Of a stretch of DNA of 64,000 nucleotides, positions 43,275 through 51,633 are shown in pieces. The stretch is taken from positions 1 to 64,000 of the forward strand of contig NZ_JABTTS010000010.1 of assembly GCF_018638295.1 (NCBI RefSeq). Direction: 5' to 3'. Both the position numbers and the translations under genes were made by a program. Source of the stretch: Streptomyces sp. CHD11. GTDB lineage: Bacteria > Actinomycetota > Actinomycetes > Streptomycetales > Streptomycetaceae. Under the pieces are notes generated by a model. The model was not told the DNA's origin. It made no database searches and worked only from the letters and a program-made list of their open reading frames with translations. The number at the start of each line of letters is the position of its first letter. Positions within the stretch are counted from its first letter, which is position 1.

Positions 43275-44807
43275 TCAGTACGCCCGGCCGCGCATCCGGC
43301 GCCACCACATCAGCGCCACGCCGATGAGCAGCAGCCCGCCGGCGCCGGCCCCCGCGGACGCGGCGATCAAAGCCGTGTCGTCCGAGCCGTCCGCACCCGC
43401 GGGCCGCAGCGCGTCACCGAGCTGGTTGCGCACGTCGTTGGCGCTGTCCACACCCTTGGCGAGCGGGCCGCGTGACCCCTCCGTGGGGTTCGCCAGGTAC
43501 GGGAAGGCCGCCCCGAACTCCTTGTCGTTGGCGTCGACCGCGTCACCCAGGTCGTTCTCCGCACCCACCAGCTCGCCCTCGACGACCTGCAGCGCGGCGT
43601 CGATCACGTCGTCCGTCAGCCGCCGCCCGTTGGGGAAGCCGGCGGTGTCCCCGTCCAGGACACCCAGCCGCTTCGGCTCGGCGGCCGGCTCGATCGAGGT
43701 GTTGAGGCGCAGCATCTCCGACGGTGTCACGTGCGGCGGCTGGTTGAGCCCTTCGACGCCTTTCAGGAACACGTCGACCAGGTCGTCGCGCGGCTCGTCC
43801 GGAGCGGGGATCTTGTAGATCGCCTCGATGAGCTTCGGCAGCTCCGGCTCGGTGACGTTCTTCAGGAACTGCGCGTCGTCCCACGGCCCGGACGCGTTGA
43901 ACGTGTCCTTGTCCTTCAGCGGGTTGACGACCTCGTTCACCAGCGGGTTGCCCAGCCGTGACACCTGGACGAAGTCCCCCTCGGCGTTCTTGCGCTGCGT
44001 CGTCGACCAGACACCGACCACCGGCTGGTCCGCCGACTCGGTGATCATGGCGGTCGGGACCTGGAGCGCCAGGGAGTTGACGTTGTACCCCTTGAGCGTG
44101 TCGTTGCCGACCTCGGAGAGGTTCCCGCCGTACAGCAGGTCGAACACCCGCAGGTCCAGGAAGAACGGGTCGTCCGCCTGGCCGGCGAACGTCGTCGCCC
44201 CGCCCGCCAGTTCGTACACCGCCTGCTTGCGCAGCGTGTCGTAGTCCGGCATGGAGGCCTTGCCGACGTTCGACGGCGCGACCGGCACATCCTCCGCGAT
44301 CTTCGTGCGGGACACCGCGTGCTGGTCCTTCAGCTTCAGCAGCTCGATGTCGTAGGTCTGGGTGATGTTGAGGTCCTGGTCGTCCAGACTGGTGACCGGG
44401 CCGGTGTTGTAGAGGAACGTCTTGTCGTTCTTCGTGTGCGTCGTGAAGGTGTAGCGGAAGAGCAGCTCGCCCTGCGCGTCACCGTTGTTGTCGATATGGA
44501 TGTCGTACTGGGCGTCCTCGGCGAACGTGAAGAAGTTCGGCCCGCCGGCCGGTTCCTCGAAGGGGATCCAGTTCGCGATGAGCGTCGTCGTGTCCGGCTT
44601 GTCGGGGCTGACGAACGCGTACAGGTCCGTGTTGTCGTACTGCGGGGTGCCCGATATCAGCGGGGCCTCCCGGTGGGAGGAGGCGGAGGCCGCCTCGGGT
44701 TGCAGCGCGGTCACGCCGGCGGCTGCGAGCCCCCCGGCCGCCAGCGCGCCACAGATCAGGGTCGCGAGACTCCTGCGCCCCGCGCCGGTCCTGGAGTTAG
44801 GTGTCAT
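43275..44807 (-). CDS. DUF4331 family secreted/anchored protein
   Basis: 510 residues from ATG 44807. Signal peptide (LATLICGALAAGGLAAAGVTALQPEAASA), then the DUF4331 domain opening SSHREAPLISGTPQYDNTDLYAFVSPDKPDTTTLIANWIPFEEPAGGPNFFTF. A C-terminal helix (IAASAGAGAGGLLLIGVALMWW) with a basic end anchors it to the membrane. DUF4331 has no firm biochemical role. A SigK-like promoter lies 40 bases upstream, and the gene is divergent from the sigma/anti-sigma pair, so it is the first target gene of that pair by inference. Confidence 0.85.
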   Translation of the reverse strand: MTPNSRTGAGRRSLATLICGALAAGGLAAAGVTALQPEAASASSHREAPLISGTPQYDNTDLYAFVSPDKPDTTTLIANWIPFEEPAGGPNFFTFAEDAQYDIHIDNNGDAQGELLFRYTFTTHTKNDKTFLYNTGPVTSLDDQDLNITQTYDIELLKLKDQHAVSRTKIAEDVPVAPSNVGKASMPDYDTLRKQAVYELAGGATTFAGQADDPFFLDLRVFDLLYGGNLSEVGNDTLKGYNVNSLALQVPTAMITESADQPVVGVWSTTQRKNAEGDFVQVSRLGNPLVNEVVNPLKDKDTFNASGPWDDAQFLKNVTEPELPKLIEAIYKIPAPDEPRDDLVDVFLKGVEGLNQPPHVTPSEMLRLNTSIEPAAEPKRLGVLDGDTAGFPNGRRLTDDVIDAALQVVEGELVGAENDLGDAVDANDKEFGAAFPYLANPTEGSRGPLAKGVDSANDVRNQLGDALRPAGADGSDDTALIAASAGAGAGGLLLIGVALMWWRRMRGRAY

Positions 44808-44846
44808 GCCGTCCGTCCTCAGTGCCAACTTGCCTGACGCACTGGG

Positions 44847-44874
44847 ATTCGGAGCATGGAGCGGGCCGGATTGG
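44847..44874 (-). promoter_or_regulatory. SigK-like promoter of the DUF4331 operon
   Basis: On the minus strand, CCAATC (44874-44869), a 16-base spacer and CCGAAT (44852-44847) lie 39 bases before ATG 44807. The consensus I recall for mycobacterial SigK is CCATCC-N16/17-CCGAAT, so the -10 matches fully and the -35 closely. The adjacent divergent gene pair is of the SigK/RskA type. Weaker similarity (CCATCC at 44976-44981, no good -10) precedes the sigma gene. Confidence 0.65.
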
Positions 44875-45061
44875 TCGACTTTCGAGAAGAGTTGCCGCAC
44901 CCCTCCCGCGACGCCGCTCCGCCCGTAGCATTTCTCGCTGCCGGCCCGCGTTTTCGGCCCGGTGATCCGTACTTCCCATCCGGAGGCGCGCTCGCTGCGC
45001 ATGCCTCGTGCGACCGGGCGGCCCCGAGGGGGCCTGTGAGACCTGTAGGAGGGGACACGCG

Positions 45062-45604
45062 TTGGAGGCGGACGAGCTGCTGGTGCTTGTGGCCGCGGGC
45101 GACCAGAAGGCGTTCGAGCACCTGTACGGAATGGTCTCCGGCCCCGTGTACGGGCTGGTGCGGCGCGTGGTGCGCGATCCCGCGCAGTCCGAGGAGGTGG
45201 CTCAGGAGGTGCTGCTCGAACTCTGGCGCTCCGCCGCGCGGTTCGACCCGGGCCGGGGCAGCGCGCTGTCCTGGGTGCTCACCCTCGCCCACCGCCGCGC
45301 CGTCGACCGGGTGCGCAGCGCCCGTGCGGCGGGCGAGCGCGAGCAGCGCGAGGCCCGGCGCGGTCACGGCCCCGCCTTCGACCAGGTCGCCGAGGAGGTC
45401 GAGGCCGGGCTCGAACGTGAGTGGGTACGCCGCTGCCTGGACCGTCTCACCACGCTCCAGCGGCAGTCGGTCACCCTCGCCTACTACGACGGCTACACCT
45501 ACCGGGAGGTGGCCGAGCGGCTGTCGTTGCCGCTGGGCACGGTCAAGACCCGTATGCGTGACGGCCTCACCCGCCTGCGCGACTGCCTGGGAGGCGCGGC
45601 ATGA
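45062..45604 (+). CDS. sigK: ECF RNA polymerase sigma factor, SigK type
   Basis: 180 residues from TTG 45062, chosen because AGGAGGGG lies 7 bases upstream; GTG 45008 would add 18 residues. Region 2 (AFEHLYGMVSGPVYGLVRRVVRDPAQSEEVAQEVLLELWRSAARFDPGRGSALSWVLTLAHRRAVDRVR) and region 4 (LTTLQRQSVTLAYYDGYTYREVAERLSLPLGTVKTRMRDGLTRLRDCL) are complete. The stop overlaps the start of the anti-sigma gene. It should direct transcription of the divergent DUF4331 operon when released at the membrane. Confidence 0.9.
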   Translation: MEADELLVLVAAGDQKAFEHLYGMVSGPVYGLVRRVVRDPAQSEEVAQEVLLELWRSAARFDPGRGSALSWVLTLAHRRAVDRVRSARAAGEREQREARRGHGPAFDQVAEEVEAGLEREWVRRCLDRLTTLQRQSVTLAYYDGYTYREVAERLSLPLGTVKTRMRDGLTRLRDCLGGAA

Positions 45605-46419
45605 GGCTGTTCGGCCGACCGGGAACCCGCGGCGCGGCGCACTCGCTGGCCGCCCCCTACGCCCTCGACGCCCTGGAGCCCGCCGAGCGCGTCCGCTTCG
45701 AGAAGCATCTGAGGTCCTGCGGCCGCTGCACCGCCGAGGTGCGCGATCTCGCCGAGGACGCCGTCCGTCTCGCCTGGTCCACGGCCGCCCCCGCGCCGCC
45801 CGCGATGCGGGACCGGGTGCTGGCAGCCGTACGGACCACGGCGCAGGAGCCGGCGCCGCAGGACCCCGCACGGGCGCGGGCGACACAGCTGCCGCCCCAT
45901 GTCTGGGGCGCCGCGCCGCCGCCGCGTGACCGGGAGCGGCGCCGGTCACCGCTGTTCGTGCCGTTCGCGACGGCCACCGCCGCCGCGGCGCTGGTCGTCG
46001 CCTCGCTCTTCGCCGTCCAGGCGGACCGCACCCAGGACCGGCTGAACGCCGAACGCGACCGGTCACGTGAGATCGCCCACGTTCTGGCCGCCCCGGACGC
46101 CCGTGCGAGCAGTGGCCAGGACGCGCGGGGCCGCACGATCGGAGTGATCGCCTCCGCGTCGACGCGCGGCGCGGTCGTCACTCTGGGCGGATACGGAGAC
46201 CCTCCGAACGGACGTGTGCGCCAGCTCTGGCTCATGGGCCCGGGGGAGCGGCCGCGGTCCCTGGGGCTTTTCGCGGGCGACACGCCCCTGGTCGTGTCCG
46301 GCCTCGACACCTCGGCGACGTCACTCGCGGTGACCGTCGAGCCCGGCGGCGGCTCACCGCAGCCCACCGGCCAGCCCATCGTCCAACTCGCCCTGAAAAC
46401 GGTCGGATTCGGAGAGTAA
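45601..46419 (+). CDS. rskA: Membrane anti-sigma factor, RskA family
   Basis: 272 residues. The cytoplasmic part holds a ZAS-like motif (HSLAAPYALDALEPAERVRFEKHLRSCGRC) that should bind the sigma factor. One membrane helix lies at about 115-140 (FVPFATATAAAALVVASLFAV). The external part (RGAVVTLGGYGDPPNGRVRQLWLMGPGERPRSLGLFAGDTPLVVSGL) is the RskA beta-domain. In mycobacteria the homologue is cut in steps to free SigK. The 4-base overlap with the sigma gene ensures balanced synthesis. Confidence 0.9.
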   Translation: MRLFGRPGTRGAAHSLAAPYALDALEPAERVRFEKHLRSCGRCTAEVRDLAEDAVRLAWSTAAPAPPAMRDRVLAAVRTTAQEPAPQDPARARATQLPPHVWGAAPPPRDRERRRSPLFVPFATATAAAALVVASLFAVQADRTQDRLNAERDRSREIAHVLAAPDARASSGQDARGRTIGVIASASTRGAVVTLGGYGDPPNGRVRQLWLMGPGERPRSLGLFAGDTPLVVSGLDTSATSLAVTVEPGGGSPQPTGQPIVQLALKTVGFGE

Positions 46420-46545
46420 CCGACGCGGGTTCGTCAACACCCTTACGGGGAAGGTGAATCCCGTGACCTCGATACACGAGTGCCCGGCCGGGGAGATAGG
46501 GTTACCCTGCCCGGGCCGGGTGGACTCGTACGGGTGGGGAGTGAC

Positions 46546-46821
46546 ATGGAACAGATAACAGTGCGCAGCAGGGCCAGGATCCCTGCGATCACCTGCGGTA
46601 GCAGCGCGAGCAGTTCGCGCCTCGACCGCCATCTTTCGGTTCTGTCGGGACCGGCGGTCCCGCAGCGGGAGACGGCCGAGGCGACGTCGCTGATGCGCGA
46701 GCTGACCGCGCGTGAGCCCGTGCACGGCCGCGGCGCCAGGGGCTCACGGGCCCGGATGAGCCGCGTCTCGCTCTTCGCCCCGCTGCGTCGACTGCGCCGC
46801 TCCCTCTTCGGCAGCCGGTAG
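46546..46821 (+). CDS. Small Arg/Ser-rich hypothetical protein
   Basis: 91 residues from ATG 46546 (GGGGA 5 bases upstream). The product begins MEQITVRSRARIPAITCGSSASSSRLDRHL and ends RVSLFAPLRRLRRSLFGSR, a basic amphipathic helix. It has no signal peptide or known domain. I believe a similar small protein follows sigK/rskA in related species but cannot confirm it. The coding bias is good. Confidence 0.62.
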   Translation: MEQITVRSRARIPAITCGSSASSSRLDRHLSVLSGPAVPQRETAEATSLMRELTAREPVHGRGARGSRARMSRVSLFAPLRRLRRSLFGSR

Positions 46822-46974
46822 CGCCCGCGCCGGGCGGTCCAGCCGTCCCGGCGCAGCGCCCCGCCGGGTCCGTCCCCGCGGCACCCCCATTCCACATGTC
46901 CCCCCGCCGGCGCCCCCGGTCCCACCCGGCTGCGATCCCGGGGGCCCGCCGGCCGTTCCCCTCCTCCCCGTGCC

Positions 46975-47330
46975 TCACCGCCTGCCGCGCGCGTACTCCC
47001 GCACCGCGAGGGGCGCGAACACCGCGAGCAGCACCGCGCACCGGACCAGCGACCCCGCGACGGGATGAGCCACCGGCCACGCCGCCCCGTCCGGTACGGA
47101 CGCGTTGCCGAACAGATCCCGCGGAGCCGTCGCCACCGCGCTGATCGCATTCCACTCCGCCACCGTGCGCAGCCAACCAGGCAGCCCCTCGGTGGGGAGG
47201 TACGCGCTGGACAGCAGCGGCCGCAGGAAAAGACCGCCCCGCCCAGCCGACCGGCCGCCTCTCCGAGGCCCAGGCGTGCGGCCAGGCGTGCGGCCGGAGT
47301 CGCCGTTCCGGTCCGTGGCCCGTGCGCGGT
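46975..47330 (-). pseudogene. Frameshifted C-terminal remnant of an ABC-2 type permease
   Basis: Two minus-strand frames together read like the last ~115 residues of a DrrB-type ABC-2 permease: first ATPAARLAARLGLGEAAGRLGGAVF (bases ~47310 down to 47232), then after a one-step frame change at the AAAA run 47228-47231, FLRPLLSSAYLPTEGLPGWL, RTVAEWNAISAVATAPRDLFGN and a final helix CAVLLAVFAPLAV ending REYARGRR. The SSAYLPTEGLPGWLRTVAEWN stretch is the family hallmark. No ATPase or N-terminal half remains, so it is debris. Base 47330 as upper limit is approximate. Confidence 0.7.
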
Positions 47331-47335
47331 GGTCC

Positions 47336-48538
47336 TCAGAGGAGGGTGAGCTGGCCCTCGGGGCCCTCCTCGTGCGCGTCGAGCACCGAGGCGGGGCGGC
47401 GGGCGGAGCCGGGGACCGGGAGCACGCCCGCCCCGCGCAGTTCGGCCGGGGTGATCGGGGCGGGGATCGGCTGCTGCGTCAACATCGCCCGCTGCGGCCG
47501 CAGTTCGGCCAGCAGGGCGAGGACCGTGATCAACTCCAGGAGTTCCGAGGTCCAGGCCTGCGGCCAGGCGTGCGGCCGGATCGCGGTCAGGGTGCCCGGT
47601 TCGGGTGCCTCCGTGCGCGCCGCGAACCACTGCTCCAGCACCCGTACGCCGCCGGCCTCGTAGTCCCACGCCTCCGGCGGTACCGGAGCGACGCGGCCCT
47701 CGTCGACCAGCAGAGCCTCCTCCTCCCGGTCGTAGCGCACGGTCAGCGGCCGGGAGGGCAGCGGGGCGCGCACGTACGGGCGGCGCCCGCCCGGCAGCCT
47801 GGGCCGTTCCCCGTCGCGCCGCATCAGCCACAGCATCCGGCGGCCCACCGCCACCCCCTGTTCCCAGGTCTCCGGGTCCCCGGTGAGCGGCACCGCGAGC
47901 CCGCGCGGTGCGGGGTGTGCCACGGCCGCGGTCCAGGCGAGGACGTCGACGGGGGAGAGGCCGTGACCGAGCCGGGCGGTGAGATGGTCCGTCAGTCCCG
48001 GCGCCAGATTGGGCTCGGCGGCGCCCGGCCTGCGGTACAGCGGACGGACGCGTCCCGTGCGGAGCACAGGCAGCAGGGAGGTGACGAGCAGCGGCGGTCC
48101 GGCGCAGTCGCCGGCGCCGGCACCGCCCCGCGCGGGGCCGGCCTCGACGGCGAACACCTGTCGCTCGTCCGCCACTCGCCACAGCTCGGGCCGGGCGGCG
48201 TCGATCAGCCGCTGGTCCGGGATGAGCCACTGCTCGTCGAAGGGGGCGTACAGGATCCGCACCGGCTCGGGGCACGGGCCCGAGGCGCGGGCCAGCTTCT
48301 CGGTGCCGCCGTTCCGGCCCGGCAGCCGTCCGACCGCCGTGTGCGGGGTGCGGGAACGGGTCGGCCGGAACAGCAGCTCGCGGTCGGCTCCCCCGGCCTT
48401 CATCAGGGCGTCCCAACGGGCTTTCAGGGACGTCGCGTCGGGGGCCGCCGGCCACCCCCGGCCGAGGCGCGGCGGTGCGACGGACCACGGCATGAGGTCC
48501 GCCAGCAGCGGAGCGTCGTCGTGCGTCACGCTGGGCAT
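47336..48538 (-). CDS. Type ISP restriction/modification-like C-terminal specificity domain, standalone
   Basis: 400 residues from ATG 48538. It resembles the C-terminal (target recognition) domain of single-chain type ISP restriction-modification enzymes: PWSVAPPRLGRGWPAAPDATSLKARWDALM, LYAPFDEQWLIPDQRLIDAARPELWRVADERQVFAVE, and WDYEAGGVRVLEQWFAART with AWTSELLELITVLALLAEL near the end. No helicase, nuclease or methyltransferase domain is present in this gene or beside it. Standalone copies appear to be common in Streptomyces, and their role is unknown. Confidence 0.75.
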   Translation of the reverse strand: MPSVTHDDAPLLADLMPWSVAPPRLGRGWPAAPDATSLKARWDALMKAGGADRELLFRPTRSRTPHTAVGRLPGRNGGTEKLARASGPCPEPVRILYAPFDEQWLIPDQRLIDAARPELWRVADERQVFAVEAGPARGGAGAGDCAGPPLLVTSLLPVLRTGRVRPLYRRPGAAEPNLAPGLTDHLTARLGHGLSPVDVLAWTAAVAHPAPRGLAVPLTGDPETWEQGVAVGRRMLWLMRRDGERPRLPGGRRPYVRAPLPSRPLTVRYDREEEALLVDEGRVAPVPPEAWDYEAGGVRVLEQWFAARTEAPEPGTLTAIRPHAWPQAWTSELLELITVLALLAELRPQRAMLTQQPIPAPITPAELRGAGVLPVPGSARRPASVLDAHEEGPEGQLTLL

Positions 48539-48639
48539 CGTACGACCCCGGACCCCGCCGGCGGACTCCCTTTCCCCGCCTCCGGACGGGAGGCGCCCGG
48601 CACACCCGCCTGACGCCACGGGGCGGTCCGCCGGGCGGA

Positions 48640-49389
48640 TCAGGTGGCGTCCAGCGTCACCGTGAAGGAGAAGCGGTCACCCCGGTAGCTGATGACGGCC
48701 ACGTCCAGGACCCGGCCGCCGGTGTCATAGGTGATGCCGGTGTAGTGCAGGATCGGGCTGAGCAGCGGGACCCGGAGCAGACGGGCCGTCTCCGGATCGG
48801 CCAGCCGTGCCTCCACCGTGTCCGTGATCCGGCTGATGTCCGCCCCGACGGCATCCCGCAGCACCTTGGTCATGGGCCATCGCACCAGGTCGTCCAGGTC
48901 GATCAGGGGGGCCAGTTCCGGGCGGACGTAGTTGCGGGCGTGGTTCGTCGGCTCGCCCGTCTTCTCGTCGCTGCGCAGCCGGTGGTAGGCGGCCGCCTCG
49001 GACAGGTCCGGGAAGTGCTCGGCGATCTCCGCCGGCACCGGAGCCGGGCCGTGCTCCAGCAGTTCGGTGGTCATCCCGGACTGCTGGGCGACGATCGCGT
49101 CCACCGAGCCCAGCAGCCGCACCGGGGCGCCCCGCCGGGCGCCGGGCTCGATGAACGTGCCGCGCCGGCGGTGGCGGGTGATCAGCCCCTCGTCCTCCAG
49201 CTCCTTCAGCGCCTGCCGCATGGTGAGCACGCTCACCCCGTAGTGCCCGGCCAGCTGTTCCTCGGTGGGCAGACGCAGGGGGTCCCGGGGCGAGCGGCCG
49301 AGGATCGAGGCGCGCAACGACTGCGACACCTGATACCAGAGCGGCAACTTGCGGTTCAGGACGATCGAATCCGGAGCAAAGGAGGTCAC
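48640..49389 (-). CDS. GntR-family regulator, HutC subfamily (UTRA domain)
   Basis: 249 residues from GTG 49389. Winged helix at residues ~10-80 (PLWYQVSQSLRASILGRSPRDPLRLPTEEQLAGHYGVSVLTMRQALKELEDEGLITRHRRRGTFI), then a UTRA ligand-binding domain (residues ~90-245). The gene begins 27 bases after hmgA on the same strand, so it is probably cotranscribed. HutC-type regulators often sense pathway intermediates; homogentisate or a related aromatic acid is a reasonable guess for the ligand. Confidence 0.87.
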   Translation of the reverse strand: MTSFAPDSIVLNRKLPLWYQVSQSLRASILGRSPRDPLRLPTEEQLAGHYGVSVLTMRQALKELEDEGLITRHRRRGTFIEPGARRGAPVRLLGSVDAIVAQQSGMTTELLEHGPAPVPAEIAEHFPDLSEAAAYHRLRSDEKTGEPTNHARNYVRPELAPLIDLDDLVRWPMTKVLRDAVGADISRITDTVEARLADPETARLLRVPLLSPILHYTGITYDTGGRVLDVAVISYRGDRFSFTVTLDAT

Positions 49390-49416
49390 GGGCTATCCGT
49401 ACCGGTCGACAACGGT

Positions 49417-50769
49417 TCAGTGCAACGGGCGGAAGGTGCGCTCGATCCCGTGCCACACGTCGTCGTACCCCGGTTGCAGGTGCTCGGCCCGTGCCGCCTG
49501 AGGGGTCAGGGAGACCGGCCAGCGGGTCTCGAACATGAACGCCAGGCCGTCGTCGATCTTCTGCGGGCGCAGCTCCGCGGCGCTCGCCTTCTCGAAGGTG
49601 TCCCGGTCCGGGCCGTGCGCCGACATCATGTTGTGCAGCGAGCCCCCGCCCGGCACGAAGCCCTCCGCCTTCGCGTCGTACGCGCCCTCGATCAGGCCCA
49701 TGTACTCGCTCATCACGTTCCGGTGGAAGTACGGCGGACGGAAGGTGTCCTCGCCGACCAGCCAGCGCGGGGCGAAGACCACGAAGTCCGCACCGGCGAC
49801 GCCGGGGGTGTCACTCGGCGACGTCAGCACGGTGAAGATCGACGGGTCCGGGTGATCGTAGGAGATGGTGCCCATCACGTTGAAGCGGCGCAGATCGTAG
49901 GCGTACGGCACATGGTTGCCGTGCCAGGCTACGACATCCAGCGGGGAGTGGTCATAGGTGGCCGACCAGAGGTTGCCGCAGAACTTGTTCACCACCTCCA
50001 CGGGACGCCCGACGTCCTCGAACGCCGCGACGGGCGCCCGGAAGTCCCGGGCGTTCGCCAGCCCGTTGGCGCCGATCGGACCGAGGTCGGGGAGCCGGAA
50101 CGGCGCCCCGTAGTTCTCACACACATATCCGCGGGCGGACTCGTCCAGAAGGTCCACACGGAACCGCACCCCGCGAGGCATCAGCGCGATGTGTCCCGGC
50201 TCCACACGGAGCAGCCCGAACTCCGTGCGCAGCAGCAGGCCGCCGCGCTCGGGGACGATCAGCAGCTCACCGTCGGCATCGCTGAACACGCGGTCCATCG
50301 AGGCGGTGGCGTGGTACAGGTGCACGGCCATACCGGTGCGCTGGGCGACGTCGCCGTTGCCCCCCAGGGTCCACAGGCCGGCCAGGAAGTCGGTGCCTTC
50401 GGCCGGCTCCGGCAGCGGGTCCCAGCGCAGCCGGTTGGGGTCGGGGACCGTCTGGGTGAAGGGCGCGGTCCGCAGTGCGCCGTTGCCCGTGCGGGTGAAC
50501 GCCGGGTGGGCCGCCGAGGGACGGATCCGGTACAGCCAGGAACGGCGGTTCTCCGCCCGCGGCTCGGTGAAGGCCGAACCGCTCAGCTGCTCCGCGTACA
50601 GTCCGAAGGGCGCGCGCTGCGGCGAGTTGCGCCCCTCGGGCAGGGCGCCCGGGATCGCCTCGGAGCTGTGCTCGTTGCCGAAACCGGAGAGGTGCTCCAG
50701 CCCTTCGGCGGTCCTGCGAGCTCCCTCGCGCCCGGATGCGCCCACGCGGGCGGTGCCCCCATCGCTCAT
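49417..50769 (-). CDS. hmgA: Homogentisate 1,2-dioxygenase
   Basis: 450 residues. Opens the aromatic ring of homogentisate to maleylacetoacetate in tyrosine and phenylalanine breakdown. Family segments: [38 protein letters not shown] at the start, [43 protein letters not shown], and [44 protein letters not shown], which contain the iron-ligand His and Glu. ATG 50769 follows GAGGGAG. No fumarylacetoacetase gene is adjacent. Confidence 0.95.
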   Translation of the reverse strand: MSDGGTARVGASGREGARRTAEGLEHLSGFGNEHSSEAIPGALPEGRNSPQRAPFGLYAEQLSGSAFTEPRAENRRSWLYRIRPSAAHPAFTRTGNGALRTAPFTQTVPDPNRLRWDPLPEPAEGTDFLAGLWTLGGNGDVAQRTGMAVHLYHATASMDRVFSDADGELLIVPERGGLLLRTEFGLLRVEPGHIALMPRGVRFRVDLLDESARGYVCENYGAPFRLPDLGPIGANGLANARDFRAPVAAFEDVGRPVEVVNKFCGNLWSATYDHSPLDVVAWHGNHVPYAYDLRRFNVMGTISYDHPDPSIFTVLTSPSDTPGVAGADFVVFAPRWLVGEDTFRPPYFHRNVMSEYMGLIEGAYDAKAEGFVPGGGSLHNMMSAHGPDRDTFEKASAAELRPQKIDDGLAFMFETRWPVSLTPQAARAEHLQPGYDDVWHGIERTFRPLH

Positions 50770-50794
50770 GTTCGCTGCTCCCTCGGAGTCCGAT

Positions 50795-50814
50795 TCCTAT
50801 GGGACACCGTAGGA
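50795..50814. promoter_or_regulatory. Imperfect 20-bp dyad before hmgA
   Basis: TCCTATGGGACACCGTAGGA shows two-fold symmetry with seven of ten half-site bases matching (TCCTA...TAGGA). It lies 26 bases before the hmgA start, where a repressor would block transcription. The cotranscribed GntR is the natural candidate binder. Confidence 0.4.
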
Positions 50815-50931
50815 TTGCGATTTCCCCGGCGCAAGAGGGCGCGCGATCCCGGTCCCGTTCGCTCCCTTCTCCTCTCGGCGGAGGACACGGAACCCGACTT
50901 CAGGTGGATCCGCCCGCTCGCACCACTGTTC

Positions 50932-50937
50932 TAGGCT
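50932..50937 (+). promoter_or_regulatory. -10 element of a leaderless gene
   Basis: TAGGCT ends 6 bases before ATG 50944, with no ribosome site present. Confidence 0.5.
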
Positions 50938-50943
50938 CCCGGC

Positions 50944-51633
50944 ATGACGTGGACACGGAGGCCGATCACCGCGCTCGCGGTCTGTGCCGTGCTGCTGGCC
51001 GGATCCGCGGGCTGCGCCTCCCGCGCGGCCCAGGGCGAGGGCGAAGTGACGTCCTCACCCGTCGGCCGGCTCCTCGACGAGCGGGACGAGGACGGGAGCC
51101 CCTACCGCGAGGTGGACGAGGAGGAGGCGCCCGAGGTGGGGGTCGAGGTCGTACCCGACTCCGAGGGCGGCTGGGACGTACGGCTGCGGGTGCGCAACTT
51201 CCGCTTCTCCCCGGACGGCACGGACAGGCGGGTGGTGGCCGGCCGCGGTACGGCGCGTCTCGAGGTGAACGGCCACCGTGTCGCCCTGCTGCGCACCCCC
51301 GAGTACCACCTCTCCGGCGACTTCGTCCCGCGCGGCACGCACAAGGTCACCGCGCGGCTGTACGCCGACGACGGCTCGGTGTGGGCCGTGGACGGGGAGC
51401 CGGTGGAGAGTACGGCCGACATCACGGTCTCGTGGGAGGAGCCGAGCGCGGACCCGAGCGTGGAGCCGATCGCGGGGACGTCCGCGCTCGGTGCCGTTGT
51501 GCCCGGGGTTCCGGCGTCCGGGTCCCCGGCGGCCGAGGTGCCCGGGGCCGGGGCGTCCGCGTCCGGTGCCGTGGACGGCCGTGGCCGTGGCGGAGGGCGG
51601 GGTTCGCCGGCCGGTGCCGGGCGGGCATGGTGA
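50944..51633 (+). CDS. Putative lipoprotein
   Basis: 229 residues. The N-terminus (TALAVCAVLLAGSAGC) has a clear lipobox with Cys at position 24. The mature part is acidic, then a ~90-residue beta-rich domain (VRNFRFSPDGTDRRVVAGRGTARLEVNGHRVALLRTPEYHL) that ends in DITVSWEE, then a Gly/Ala/Pro tail of ~60 residues. The central domain resembles small beta-sandwich lipoproteins, but no family is recognised. The stop overlaps the start of the TetR gene, suggesting coupling. Confidence 0.78.
   Translation: MTWTRRPITALAVCAVLLAGSAGCASRAAQGEGEVTSSPVGRLLDERDEDGSPYREVDEEEAPEVGVEVVPDSEGGWDVRLRVRNFRFSPDGTDRRVVAGRGTARLEVNGHRVALLRTPEYHLSGDFVPRGTHKVTARLYADDGSVWAVDGEPVESTADITVSWEEPSADPSVEPIAGTSALGAVVPGVPASGSPAAEVPGAGASASGAVDGRGRGGGRGSPAGAGRAW

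Noticed and set aside
44976..45003. SigK-like promoter before the sigma gene itself
   Set aside because: CCATCC is present with a 16-base spacer, but the -10 position (CGCATG) does not match CCGAAT.
45008..45061. Upstream start (GTG 45008) for the sigma factor
   Set aside because: TTG 45062 has AGGAGGGG at ideal spacing and gives the usual family length; the extra 18 residues have no family match. It cannot be excluded fully.
46354..46725. 123-codon minus-strand frame between rskA and the small Arg/Ser gene
   Set aside because: Runs antisense through the end of rskA and the start of 46546; no start signal.
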